Assembly: GCF_954871325.1 (NCBI RefSeq)
Contig: NC_088777.1
Span: forward strand, 24,281,366-24,345,365
Direction of reading: 5' to 3'
Source: Gordionus sp. m RMFG-2023
Taxonomy: Eukaryota; Nematomorpha; Gordioida; Chordodea; Parachordodidae
DNA: 64,000 nt
Part shown: one piece after another, positions 23,251 to 35,782 of the stretch
Position numbering within the stretch: the first letter of the stretch is position 1
How the letters are laid out: each line of letters begins with the position of its first letter
The notes under the pieces: model-generated
What the model was told of the DNA's origin: nothing
Seen by the model: only the letters and a program-made list of their open reading frames with translations
Databases searched by the model: none
Made by a program: the position numbers and the translations under genes

Positions 23251-23664
23251 GTGTAGCGGCAACACAAGTACAATAATTTATGTATTATAAAAATGACTAT
23301 TTATTTTGGGCAAGTGTAGAACGTGGATTTTCATTGTTGAAATATATATTGTCAAATTTACGTGGAAATCTGAAGGATTATATTTTAGAAGATATCATGA
23401 TTGTGCGATTGAATAAAATATTTAAAATATAAATTATTTCATTTTGAATTATGAATGTGTATATATCTAAGTATAATAAAAAATGAATGAAAAAAAGTCT
23501 TACTTTGAGTCATTATATTTATGTTCCCTAAACCTGGACCCGGGTCCTTTTTAAACTTGTTACTGGACCCGAACCCGGAATTTAAAAAATTGTGAATAGT
23601 ATAAAATTAAGGCATATAATAAATGAAAAAAGACATTTTCTTTGTCGAAGGGTTCACATCCCTG
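23251..23664 (+). pseudogene. hAT (ACCC-word family), 3' end
   Basis: It resumes after the second inserted hAT: SVERGFSLLKYILSNLRGNL, then DYILEDIMIVRLNKIFKI and a stop (23,311-23,432). This is the dimerisation domain and is very close to SVERSFSHLKFILSPHRSRM of the copy at 35,783. Next come ACCCGGG words and the terminus GGGTTCACATCCCTG ending near 23,664. The matching left terminus of this older element was not found. Confidence 0.7.
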
Positions 23665-23787
23665 TTTTTGATTGTACTTTTCCCTTTTTTGTTTGACACC
23701 TTTCCTTTTTTGATCGGACATTTCCCTAAGCCTTGGGGACTTTTCCTTTTTTGATTGGACCCTTTCCTTTTTTGAATGGGATACCCT
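23665..23787. repeat. Tandem CTTTTCCTTTT / GATTGGACC repeat, right copy
   Basis: About five units of CTTTTCCTTTTTT with TTGATTGGACC, closed by ATGGGATACCC. It is the reverse complement of the array at 11,536-11,670. Confidence 0.55.
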
Positions 23788-24017
23788 ATTATAAAAAACT
23801 TGAATATATAAAATTAAATTAATAAAAAATCAACATCCTAATAAGATATTTTTGTATTGTAAAATAAAAATTCCAGACTTGTTCCACATATAAATTATAT
23901 TATAAAATTTTGATATACTTGTAAAACTGGACTAGGAGGATTAATATGCAATTTATCATTAACGCACTTATCATCTTTAAAAAATATATAATCGATAAAG
24001 ATTTATTTCTAATAAAC

Positions 24018-24293
24018 CTGTTAGAGAAATATTACTGGAATAATTTTTTCCAAGTTCAGACAAATCATTTTTAGCCTCCTCCCGAATAGGAAGGGTTAGA
24101 GCTTCGTCAGGTTTAGTAATTTTGTTTTTATCAGTGAGAGCTATATAGGTGATTTCACCTTTATGGGTGACTATAGGAGATTCGATGGATTGATTGAGTT
24201 CACAATCGGGTGGAATTATAGTCAGAGGTACCTGAGATAATAGATTTGATTTGGGAATCTGACCATCCTTTCCCAGCGTTTTAATATCGATGG
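24018..24293 (-). CDS. Kinase gene, exon 7: tail
   Basis: 276 bases, opening after TATTAG with CC (phase 1 in) and ending ACAG before GTTTAT (phase 1 out). It reads AIDIKTLGKDGQIPKSNLLS, QVPLTIIPPDCELNQ, THKGEITYIALTDKNK, TLPIREEAKNDLSELGKN. It is open throughout, with a normal mix of residues, but no domain I recognise. The donor is weak, and an alternative GTAATA lies 14 bases upstream in the same phase. Confidence 0.8.
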
Positions 24294-24546
24294 CTAATAT
24301 TTATTAAAGGTCATATAATAGTAAATATATCAAGGCATTAGTTGTGTAATACAATAATGCAATTTGTCCAACTTAATTTCTCTAAACGCCCTACTAATTT
24401 AAGCAATATTTTGGTTCCCAACTAACTATTTTTCATTTTAACCAAAATTTGGTGATCAATAATAATTATACAAATTTGACAGTGTTTTGACTATTGAGGT
24501 ATTAGTGTATATTACATTGAATAATTAATGAATGATTAGAATAAAC

Positions 24547-24826
24547 CTTTAACGCCCACTTTTTTCGTGATTATATCTAAGTTAGCGTCACTGTATTCGT
24601 TTGAAAAACTATCGTAATTCGATACTGACTTAAAATTAAAATATGATAGATTTAAGTTCGAGATATTAACTATTTTCATTTTATAAATATCAATTAATTT
24701 TATTACATCTATATTATCGTTAACATTTTCGATTAGCTCTTCTAAAACTTCAGATACCTCGGCCTGAAATTCGGTTATTAAATCTTGAATGGGTTTCGGG
24801 TTTAGGACTTCAGTCATGAATTTGTG
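24547..24826 (-). CDS. Kinase gene, exon 6: end of kinase domain and start of tail
   Basis: 280 bases, phase 0 in (after TTTAG) and phase 1 out (AAAG before GTTTAT). It starts HKFMTEVLNPKPIQDLITE. SLK relatives have HPFV..SNKPIRELIAEA at the same place, directly after subdomain XI. An acidic stretch VSEVLEELIENVNDN follows, again like the acidic region after the SLK kinase domain, then SNYDSFSNEYSDANLDI. Confidence 0.88.
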
Positions 24827-24973
24827 CTAAATTAAAATAGAACACCAATATTTATTACTTCTTAAGAATGGGAAAATATAATATAGCCATAAAAAAATTC
24901 TAATTTTTATTTAAACGAAATATTTGCCTAAAGAAGATATTTATTTATAATCAAAAATAGAGAAGTGCATTAC

Positions 24974-25055
24974 TTGAAAAAGTTCGTGAATAGTAGCTCT
25001 TTGTTGCGGATCCTTTATCAAACATCGAGATAAAAAATTATTGAATTCTTTGCTC
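24974..25055 (-). CDS. Kinase gene, exon 5: kinase subdomains X-XI
   Basis: 82 bases: one base completing the Trp codon, then 27 codons SKEFNNFLSRCLIKDPQQRA and TIHELFQ, then GTAATG. The Arg of QQRAT is the invariant subdomain XI Arg that pairs with the APE Glu. The downstream join gives LFQ-HKF, as expected (SLK: LLQHPF). Confidence 0.92.
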
Positions 25056-25140
25056 CTATATAGAATAAGAATTTTCACATAATAATTTATTGACATACAT
25101 CTTAAACATTGCACAAATACAACAAAAAATAGGCGCAATA

Positions 25141-25418
25141 GGGGGGGGGGGGGAGGAAAGATTAGCTTATAAGGTTACTTTATTAAATAATGCTAAATAC
25201 AATTTATGATCTAACAGTTTATTTTAACTAAATTGGTAACGCATTTTACAATAATTGGATATTATAATATCAATTCATTTTTTTCTAGCCAGGGTCCGGC
25301 CCATAACTGAGTAATAAAAAACTTCAGACAGGCGGGGTTCATGGCGGACTATTATGACGAAAATAGGAAATATATCTTAAACTAAAAATATTTACTTGAT
25401 TATCTGATATCTATATAT
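25141..25418. other. G13 tract and unassigned intron DNA
   Basis: A run of 13 G opens this stretch, striking in such AT-rich DNA. The rest shows no coding or repeat pattern I recognise. Confidence 0.6.
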
Positions 25419-26466
25419 GGGTAATTCCATGAAAATCGACCAGTGATTCGGCCGACCATCTCAAAAATGAATGAAACCTGGCATGTTAGTTATTTATGTT
25501 ATAAATGTTAATAAAATCCAAATTTTAGAGCACCAGCTCAACCATATCCAAAGATATACGCCTTTAAAGTCGAAAATCGAGCAATGCGTGATTTCATTAA
25601 ACCATTTTTAAAAAATACTTAAGATAGAATTACAAATAACATATCATTTTATAACCCTTAAATTTTTGCATTGGAAAATATCGAAAAAAAATTAAAAATT
25701 TCCTAGTGTTTTCGTATTTCAGCTAAAAATAAAAATATTAACTAGGTGTTGATATTCTCAAAATGTTTATTACCTTTATATTAATCTATTTAATAAAAAA
25801 TCTTGATAGCCATTTTTGTTATTTTAATTTTATCAAAATTTTTATTATTATTATATATAATAAAAGATAATATAGATGGCGTTATATTAAAAAATTTTAA
25901 AATGTAATATATTTAAAAGAAAATCTATTATATTGATATAAAAATTTTAAAAAATTGATTAAATATAACAAATTTGATGTCCTGGGGCAATAGGTAAGGA
26001 AGCAGCCCATACGGATATGGTTATTAAGGGCTATATTTTAAAATAAACATATTTTAAAATTTTATATACAAACAATTATAAAAAAAATACTTCTTGTATT
26101 AATCTTATCCCATTTAGCGCTTATTAATAGAATTTTCTGGGGCGATAATTTGTAGGTACGTCCTGTCACTGTTATTCGATCTATTATCATTATTGTTTGA
26201 TTAATGGACAACCATATCTATCCTCAAATGGGGTAAAAGAAGGATGGTGATGGTCCATGGGAATGTGAAAAGAAAATATATATCTCCTCAGTATTTTCAT
26301 TCTTTTTTAGTACTGTTGCTAACCACAAAAAATCGTAATAAGCACATGTTACGAATCCTTTAATATCGACAAAAGACGAATTATCGGCATTTGAAATATT
26401 GTTATTGAAAGTCCTCTCCATATGAATATATTTTTGATTTAAGTTTACTTAAACTCAAAGTAAATA

Positions 26467-26690
26467 TAGCATGGACTTCTCGAGTTCCTGGAATGGGACT
26501 AGATAAATTGAATCTTTCTTATAGTTTAATCTCTTTTAAATTGTATTGCTCGTTGGTTATATATGTAAAATTTACTGATGGCATGTTTTGTTTTGCAAAC
26601 GGATATAAATCAACTGGTGATAAAATGTGTCCAGAACTGGTGAACAAGAGGTATTTTATTTATAATTTGTTTTATATAAAGTTTTAAAAT
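26467..26690 (+). pseudogene. Unassigned open piece inside family J copy 2
   Basis: The plus strand reads SRVPGMGLDKLNLSYSLISF, then KLYCSLVIYVKFTDGMFCFA and NGYKSTGDKMCPELVNK, followed by AGAG/GTATTTT, which could be a splice donor. I do not recognise the family. Because only this copy of the family has an interior, the piece may be what is left of the element's transposase. It could also be chance. Confidence 0.25.
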
Positions 26691-27011
26691 ATAGCATCCT
26701 AATAACTATCAAATAAGTGTATTGAAAAAGAAAAATTATTTATAATTTTAAAAATAAGCAGTTAATTTGAATATAAAATTTGTAAAGATAACTGAAATGT
26801 TTAAATTGTAAAGGTAATTGGAAGGTTAAAAATATAATCAAATTAAATGACAGTTATATGTAATAATTATCGATGGTATGTAAATTTTAGTAATATAAAT
26901 TTTGAGCTCGAAAATGTAATAATTCAAAAAAAAGTATATTTTGTTTTTATTTATGTTATTTTAGAAATATAAATTAATTTGTCATCCTCAATACTTGATT
27001 TTAATAATTAG

Positions 27012-27621
27012 CAGAGTTGTTAAAAGATACTTTTTAAATGGATCTAGATACAGATACAGCGTCTAAAAAGTTATCAAGATACAGATACATTTTTTATTAT
27101 GCTCTTATAGGTTTGCATAAACCTAAATTAATATTATATTGTGAAAAGGTCATGGTAAAGCAATAGAACTTGTTGTTGCTTCCTCTTCTTCATCGATATA
27201 GATCTAAATAAATATATAAACTTAAAAATTTAGTTATAAAATAAAGTTTACATATTGTAATATTAAAATTTGTATGGTTTATTGATAAACTCGGACATAA
27301 TATTTAAATTAATGAATATTTATATATATAAGTTTTAATATTTTATGTATATATAATTCTTTATTATAGTATTAATAAATATTAATATATAATATATATT
27401 TATTTCATAAGCTCATATGAAATAAAATAAATTTTACAGTCAAATATTTTTATTTATAATAAAAAAAGGGGTATATAAAATGTATCTTAAAAAGTATCTA
27501 AAACATATACAGATACCTCTAAAAAATATCTAGATACAGATGCCTTTCTAAAAATCTATCTAGATACAGATACTACATTTTTATATCTAGATACTTGTAT
27601 CTAGATACTTTAACAACTCTG
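27012..27621. mobile_element. hAT MITE, GATAC-word family
   Basis: This 610-bp element is flanked by ATAATTAG on both sides (27,004-27,011 and 27,622-27,629). Its ends are CAGAGTTGTTAAAAGATAC and TTAACAACTCTG. GATAC/GTATC words repeat many times in both ends. It is non-coding. It shares the CAGAGTTGTTAA terminus with the GTAGC-word elements at 19,060 and 21,138, but uses a different subterminal word. Confidence 0.9.
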
Positions 27622-28285
27622 ATAATTAGTAATTGCTTTTTAAACAATAACCATATAGGTATGGGCTGCTTCCTTACTTATTGCCCCAGAACATCATATT
27701 GGTTATACTTAATCGATTTTTTTAATTTTAATATACCAATATAATACATATTTTAATTAAATATATTATATTATAAAATTTTTAATAAACGCCATTTATA
27801 TTATCTATTTTATTTATAAATATAATAAAAATTTTAACAAAATTAAAAAAACAAAAATGGCTATCGAGATTATTTATTAAATAGTTTAATAAAAAGGTAA
27901 TAAACATTTTTAGAGAATATCAACACCCAAAAGAAATCCCTTCCTAACAATGTTAATTTTTTATTTTTACCGGAAATAAAAAACACTTGAAATTTTTTTA
28001 TATTTTTTCGGTATTTTCCAATGTAAAAATTTAAGGGCTATAAAATGATATGTTATTGTAATTCTATCTTAGGTATTTTTTAAAAAAAAACTAGATTTAA
28101 TAAAATCACGCATGAGATTTTCGACTTTAAAGGTGTATATCTTTGGAATAGGTTGAGCTAGCATTCTAAAATACTGAATTTGCTAAAATATACAAAATAG
28201 ATAACTACCATGCCAAGTTTCGTTCATTTTAAAGTAGGTCGTCCGAAAATCTCGTTTTTTTGGTTGATTTGAAGTGGAGTGACCC

Positions 28286-28778
28286 AAATATTAAAATGTC
28301 ATGCATTAAATTTACATATTCAGAAATCTAAGATAAATTTATGTTTTATTTATTTATTGCAAATTATTAATATAAAAAATACAACATTTAGGAAATAAAA
28401 TTAAACTTATTTAAACCAATTTTCAATTATTTTGTAAAAATAATAATGCATAAATCAGGATTTAAGCGCTTTCTTTTTTCGTCAAAAATGCTCCATTAAA
28501 AAAATTATGCCCAATACTTGTTGGGAATAATTTATTGGTTATCTCTTACCATTCGGCCCTATCCTTTGATTTTCATTTATTCATTCCTTTAATTGTTCAA
28601 AAGGAGAAAATGCCCACATTAAGGATATGATAGTCAATAAATTTGTATGGCATATGGTTAATGATAGTCACTACCTTAAGGAATACCTATCAAATTTGTA
28701 TTTGATTTATTTTTCATTTGGGTAGGCACTACCAAATTTATTTATAATATATATTTGAAAAATCGTGATTTTTGGAAA
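28286..28778. other. Intron DNA, nothing recognised
   Basis: AT-rich, with no reading frame, inverted repeat or terminal motif I can support. The phrase CACTACC...AAATTTGT recurs loosely near 28,670-28,745. Confidence 0.4.
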
Positions 28779-28970
28779 GCCTCTATGGCCTAGTCGGCAA
28801 GGTGTGACTTACCAATCCAAGGGTTATGGGTTCGAATCCCAGCAATGTTCATGTTTTTTTTCTTAATATCTAACTTGGTAGTTCCGTCCTTGAGGAGATG
28901 ATATATAGGAGGCCGGGCTCGACCACGTGATACCATATATGTTAAATAATAAGGGTCTTATTACATTTTA
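28779..28970 (+). mobile_element. tRNA-derived SINE
   Basis: It carries a perfect RNA polymerase III A box, TGGCCTAGTCGG (28,786-28,797), and a perfect B box, GGTTCGAATCC (28,829-28,839), 31 bases apart, as in tRNA genes. The first seven bases (GCCTCTA) do not pair with the bases after the T arm, so it is not a working tRNA. A non-tRNA body with GGAGGCCGGGCTCGACCACG follows to about 28,970. The end is uncertain. Confidence 0.6.
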
Positions 28971-29076
28971 ATAAATTTTGGCCGGTATTTAGCAAATTTG
29001 GTTGGTATTTATAAAATTGCTATACGATGACCTTAGTGACTAGCATTAACCTATGGCATACAGGCAAATGGGAAGA

Positions 29077-29089
29077 GGGGGGGGGGGGG
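29077..29089. repeat. G13 tract
   Basis: A pure run of 13 G, 72 bases from the edge of kinase exon 4, in the intron. Confidence 0.9.
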
Positions 29090-29159
29090 TAATAATTTTT
29101 AACAGAAGTATTCTCGGGAGAATTATTACGCTTCTTAAAAAAACATTTTAAAATCATTA

Positions 29160-29360
<201 letters not shown>

Positions 29361-29636
29361 TTATTATTGATCATTTATTTTATTAAATCAGATGCTTTAA
29401 AGAACTTACTGCATAATTCAACATTATAAGCGTAATATAAATTCCTTTTTAACGATTTTAAATAAAATTTAGATAGTAATAATTGAGTGATATTGTGCAA
29501 AAATTAAAAGGTCAGAATTTTTCAAATTATATATGTGAAGATAAATTAAAAAATAAATAAATTTTAAGAATATTAAATTAATTAAAATATAAATTCTAAT
29601 ATAGGGACTAAGCATTATGTAATAAATTCATAATTA

Positions 29637-32076
<2,440 letters not shown>

Positions 32077-33978
32077 GGGCCATTCCTCGTCAAATCGATC
32101 ACGATTCGGCCGACCCCTTTTAAAATTGTTAAAAATTTCTGGAATTATTTAGATAGGTAAAAGAGTGAGAAAGCCGTTTATTTTAGCTCGCTAGCACACC
32201 TGGTTCTCGAGATATAGGGGCTCAAAGGTACAAAAAAGAGCCACTTTGGAATCTGTAAAATTTTTAAAATGTTTATATCTCAAAAACTATTTATAGTAAA
32301 AAATATTATAATATATCATTTTGTAGGTAAAGAAATTCTCTAATGCGCTAACAAAGAATAATAAATATTGGCGCCATTATAGGCTTTTAACATCCGGTTT
32401 GCCTAAATTGCTTTATCTGTATTTTTAAGCAAAATAGTGAGTTTGTTTTCGAATTTTTTTTATTGTTTTTTATTTAGACACCTTTGCTAAATATATATAC
32501 AATATCAAAACCTTGGCGACGCTATCGACTCCAAAAATTGACAAGGCGCTTTATGAAATTACGGATTATGGTTAAAATTTTGCTGCTAACTTATCAATAA
32601 CCAGATATTTTCACTTTTTATATTGAAAAATTTTGATTTTCTATTAAATATACTAATTAACTGAGGAGCAGAATGGGCATATGCCCATTAGACACTTAAT
32701 AATGTAACAAATTTCCAATAATAAATATCTTTCATATAATTTTTTTAATTTTTAAGGTATCTATAATTTCATCGAATTTTTCATCATTTGATGAAGAAAG
32801 ATAATGGTATAATTTCAGTCGTTAAAACTTTTTTTTACTCTAGATATTTTTTTTCTTCGAATATTTCTTTTCACGTAAGCGTTTTCTTTTAATGAGAGAT
32901 TCCCCATTTGATTGTAGGGATATATTAATGTTATCAATTGCCTCTTGATTAATTATATGAAGGGGAGAATCAATATCTACATTGTCATTTGAAGTATAAT
33001 GAATGTTTGATAATTTTTGTCGCCATGAAGAGCATATTAACATTCTAAATTGAATGGTAAATTTTTTGGGTAATCCAGGATAGAATCTTTCTTAGATTCT
33101 CACGATAATAAGCATGTCTCTGTAGATTAAATGGGTTGCAACATTTTAATATTTGGTACGTCAATCTGTGATATAGAATAAAATTTTAATTGATCTACAC
33201 CTAGAATACATGTTTTTGCACTCTCCAAATCCAGATTGTTATTGGTAGACAGACGATAAAATTAATATATACGGACAGATTAAAATTATTTCTCAGAAAG
33301 AGAGATCGTTTTAAACAATTTATTTTGTAAAATATAATCGAATATATGCCTAATATTTTTACTGCAGCTATTATATATTATCGAGCTAATAAGTCATTCG
33401 CTCGCTATAATAGCAAAGTAGAGATCTAAAAAGGGGGGATGGGGGGGGGCAGAACTGGAAAATTTTATCACAATTCTTATAAATGTATCAATATTTTCAT
33501 TTTCCTTAAGAATAATATTTTTCAACCATTAGCGCCATCTACTTTTTTCTTCAATTTTTGTAAAAATGTATATTATGGAAAAGTCGATAGCGTTGCCTTT
33601 GATATTGTATATATTTTTATAAAAGGTGTCTAAATAAAAAGCAAAAAAAAAATATGAAAACAAACTCACTATTTTGCTTAAAAATACAGGTAAAGCAATT
33701 TAGGTAAACCGGATGTTAAAAGTCTATAATGGACCCAATATTTATTATTCTTTGTTAGCCCATTAGAGAATTTTTTACCTACAAAATGATATATTATAAT
33801 TTTATTTACTATAAATAGTTTTTGAGATATAAGCATTTTAAAAATTTTAACGATAGAGCTAAAATAAACAGCTTTCTCATTTTTTTACCTATCTAAATAA
33901 TTCCAGAAATTTTTAACAATTTTAAAAGGGTTAGGCAGAAAAAGTGCCTTTTTTGATCGATTTGACATGGAATGGTCC
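32077..33978. mobile_element. Long terminal-inverted-repeat DNA transposon, family J type, copy 3
   Basis: 1,902 bp, starting GGGCCATTCCTCGTCAAATCG and ending CGATTTGACATGGAATGGTCC. It is flanked by TTAT on both sides (32,073-32,076 and 33,979-33,982). The arms are about 550 bp and inverted: the text near 32,330-32,530 pairs with 33,565-33,790. The terminal motif and 4-bp duplication place it with the elements at 569 and 25,419, though its arms have a different sequence. A 67-codon minus-strand frame in the centre (32,840-33,043, ending KRKRLREKKYSKKK) has no domain I recognise. Confidence 0.82.
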
Positions 33979-34339
33979 TTATATTAAAATTAGGTGAAAT
34001 AAATTGTTTTAAAAAAATTAGTAATTATTTAATAAGCAAAAAAATATTTTTAAATCAATTTTTAATCATGCCAACCAACAATTAAAACAAATAAGTAGTG
34101 TTGTTAATTGACTAAATTTAATGACTAACTAATAGTTTTAACAGAAAAATTCGACTAAAAACTTTAGAAACTAAATTAGTCTATTAGTCGACTAAAACGA
34201 ATAATTAAGTCGACTAAAGTAGTAGACCCTTTAGTCAGCTTAGACCCGTTTTAGTCGACTAATCAAATTTTTGAGCCGAACCGAATATGCATAACTGTAT
34301 AGTCGGGGTTAGTGTGACTAATTAGTCTAGTTTTTCCGA

Positions 34340-34950
34340 CTACTTGAGATATCATAGAAGATGAACTAAAGTGTAGTGACTAACATTTATCTATCATTAT
34401 CGTTATTTGTAATATTTTTTCATTTTTGCTAAATTAAAATTTCAGTGAAGATGTACCATAGAAAAGTGACAATTGTCATAATCGTTATTTTTGAACTTTT
34501 TTAAAGTAAATAGGTAAAATATATATATTATAAAGATGTTAAATTTCAGTGAAGATGTACCATAGAAAAGTGACAATTGTCATAATCATTATTTGTGAAC
34601 TTTTTTAAATTTTTTCAAAGCAATTAATGTTAAATTAAGATTTCAGTAAAGATACCACAGAAAAGTGACAATTGTCATAATATTTATTTTTAAACTTTTT
34701 TGATTTTTTTTAAAACAAACTGGTGAATATATATATTGTAAACATGTTAAATTAAGATTTCAGTAAAGATACCACAGAAAAGTGCCAATTGTCATATCTT
34801 TATTTTTGAACTTTTTTTTACGACAATTGTCAGAATCGTTATTTTTGAACTTTTTTGAACTTTTTTGAATTAAAGCAAATAGTTAAAATATTTAAGTTAA
34901 AATTTTAGTGAGGATGTACCATAGAAAATGATAATTGTCATAATCGTTAT
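34340..34950. repeat. Left-arm tandem repeats of about 105 bp with palindrome TGACAATTGTCA
   Basis: Five to six diverged units contain CAGTGAAGATGTACCATAG, then AAAAGTGACAATTGTCATAA and TTATTTTTGAACTTTTTT. The perfect 12-bp palindrome TGACAATTGTCA occurs at 34,467, 34,571 and 34,666, with one-mismatch versions in the later units. The same unit is repeated, inverted, in the right arm. Confidence 0.85.
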
Positions 34951-35143
34951 TTAAAATATTTTCGCATTTTTTTGCTCAAATGTTGTGGTTTTTAGCCCAT
35001 GCCCTTCTATCTAATTGGGCGGGCTAGCTAAATCATTTTAAAAAGTGCTAACGGACCTTTGAAAAATTTTAACAATGGGGGGCTAACAAAGTTTTAACTT
35101 TTATTTGTTATTTAAAATTTATTAGGTAAATATTAAAAAATAT

Positions 35144-35356
35144 ATGCTTCGTAAAAAAATTTTTAAATACCAGATTATCGATAACTGTTGTGGATGTTAT
35201 TGTCGGAAAAATAAAAAAAACTTGTTGGATTTGATTTGCAATTATAAGTGTTGTAGTAAGAAGCATTGTACGCCGTTAAGGTCGCATTTTTTTATTCTTT
35301 TTGTAATATTAATGTTGTCTATTTTATTTTTTTTTGTTGCAATATTATTTTTATAA
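35144..35356 (+). CDS. Small Cys-rich frame with a C-terminal membrane segment
   Basis: A 70-codon frame starts at an ATG in the left arm of the large foldback. It has eight Cys between residues 15 and 44 (CCGCYC, then CNYKCCSKKHC), basic residues, then 20 or more hydrophobic residues (HFFILFVILMLSILFFFVAI) to the stop. It would be a tail-anchored protein with a Cys cluster suitable for metal binding or lipid attachment. I do not recognise it. The inverted arm at 42,150-42,340 has the same first part but breaks off. T-rich composition alone could produce the hydrophobic end, so chance is quite possible. Confidence 0.2.
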   Translation: MLRKKIFKYQIIDNCCGCYCRKNKKNLLDLICNYKCCSKKHCTPLRSHFFILFVILMLSILFFFVAILFL

Positions 35357-35782
35357 TATTTTTTTTATCATTATATAATATTGATTTATTTTCTTGCATA
35401 ATAATAATAATGTAATTTTATATATGTAAAGGAGAAAAACTTAATAAAAATTAAGGTGGAATATATTTTTTTCATAAATATGAAGGTCCAAATAAGTTTA
35501 AAATATGGGTTACCAGAAGATTTTGAACCATGGATCTTTTCTAAGTGTTCTACAAAATTTAACTAAACTATTTTTGAATATATTTTTCGTAAATATTAAG
35601 GTCAAAATAGGTTTATTTTAAGGGTACAAAATTTGTTGCCTATGATCTTATTTTAGCTAGTTAACTTGAGACACAACGCAATAATAAGGAGCAGAAAACT
35701 GTATTCAAAAAAATAAATAAAATTCTTAAAAATAAAAATTATTATAAAAATATTTAATGATGTGTATTTTCATAGTTATTAC

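Larger units (their letters stand above)
25419..28285. mobile_element. Long terminal-inverted-repeat DNA transposon, family J, copy 2
   Basis: 2,867 bp, including a later 610-bp hAT MITE. It starts GGGTAATTCC and ends GGAGTGACCC. The left arm (25,419 to about 26,040) pairs with the right arm (about 27,630-28,285): for example the CCTGGGGCAATAGGTAAGGA block near 25,980 is inverted near 27,675. Both arms match the copy at 569-2,466. The flanks are ATAT and AAAT, an imperfect 4-bp duplication. The centre (26,340-27,000) is unique to this copy and holds an open piece at 26,467-26,690. Confidence 0.75.

Noticed and set aside
11536-23787. A single 12.3-kb transposon with cargo
   Set aside because: Inverted arrays are present, but there is no flanking duplication and no single coherent gene set inside. 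Kept only as a question.
26224-26421. Minus-strand frame MERTFNNNISNADNSSF as a possible extra kinase exon
   Set aside because: It lies within the arm and centre of the long-inverted-repeat element, and the exons on both sides already join in phase without it.
28779-28850. Functional tRNA gene
   Set aside because: The Pol III boxes are perfect, but the acceptor stem does not form and the anticodon arm is poor.
34340-34950. Regular repeats with spacer-like text, resembling a CRISPR array
   Set aside because: This is eukaryotic DNA. The whole unit of about 105 bp is repeated, not a short repeat with unique spacers, and it has an inverted partner in the other arm.
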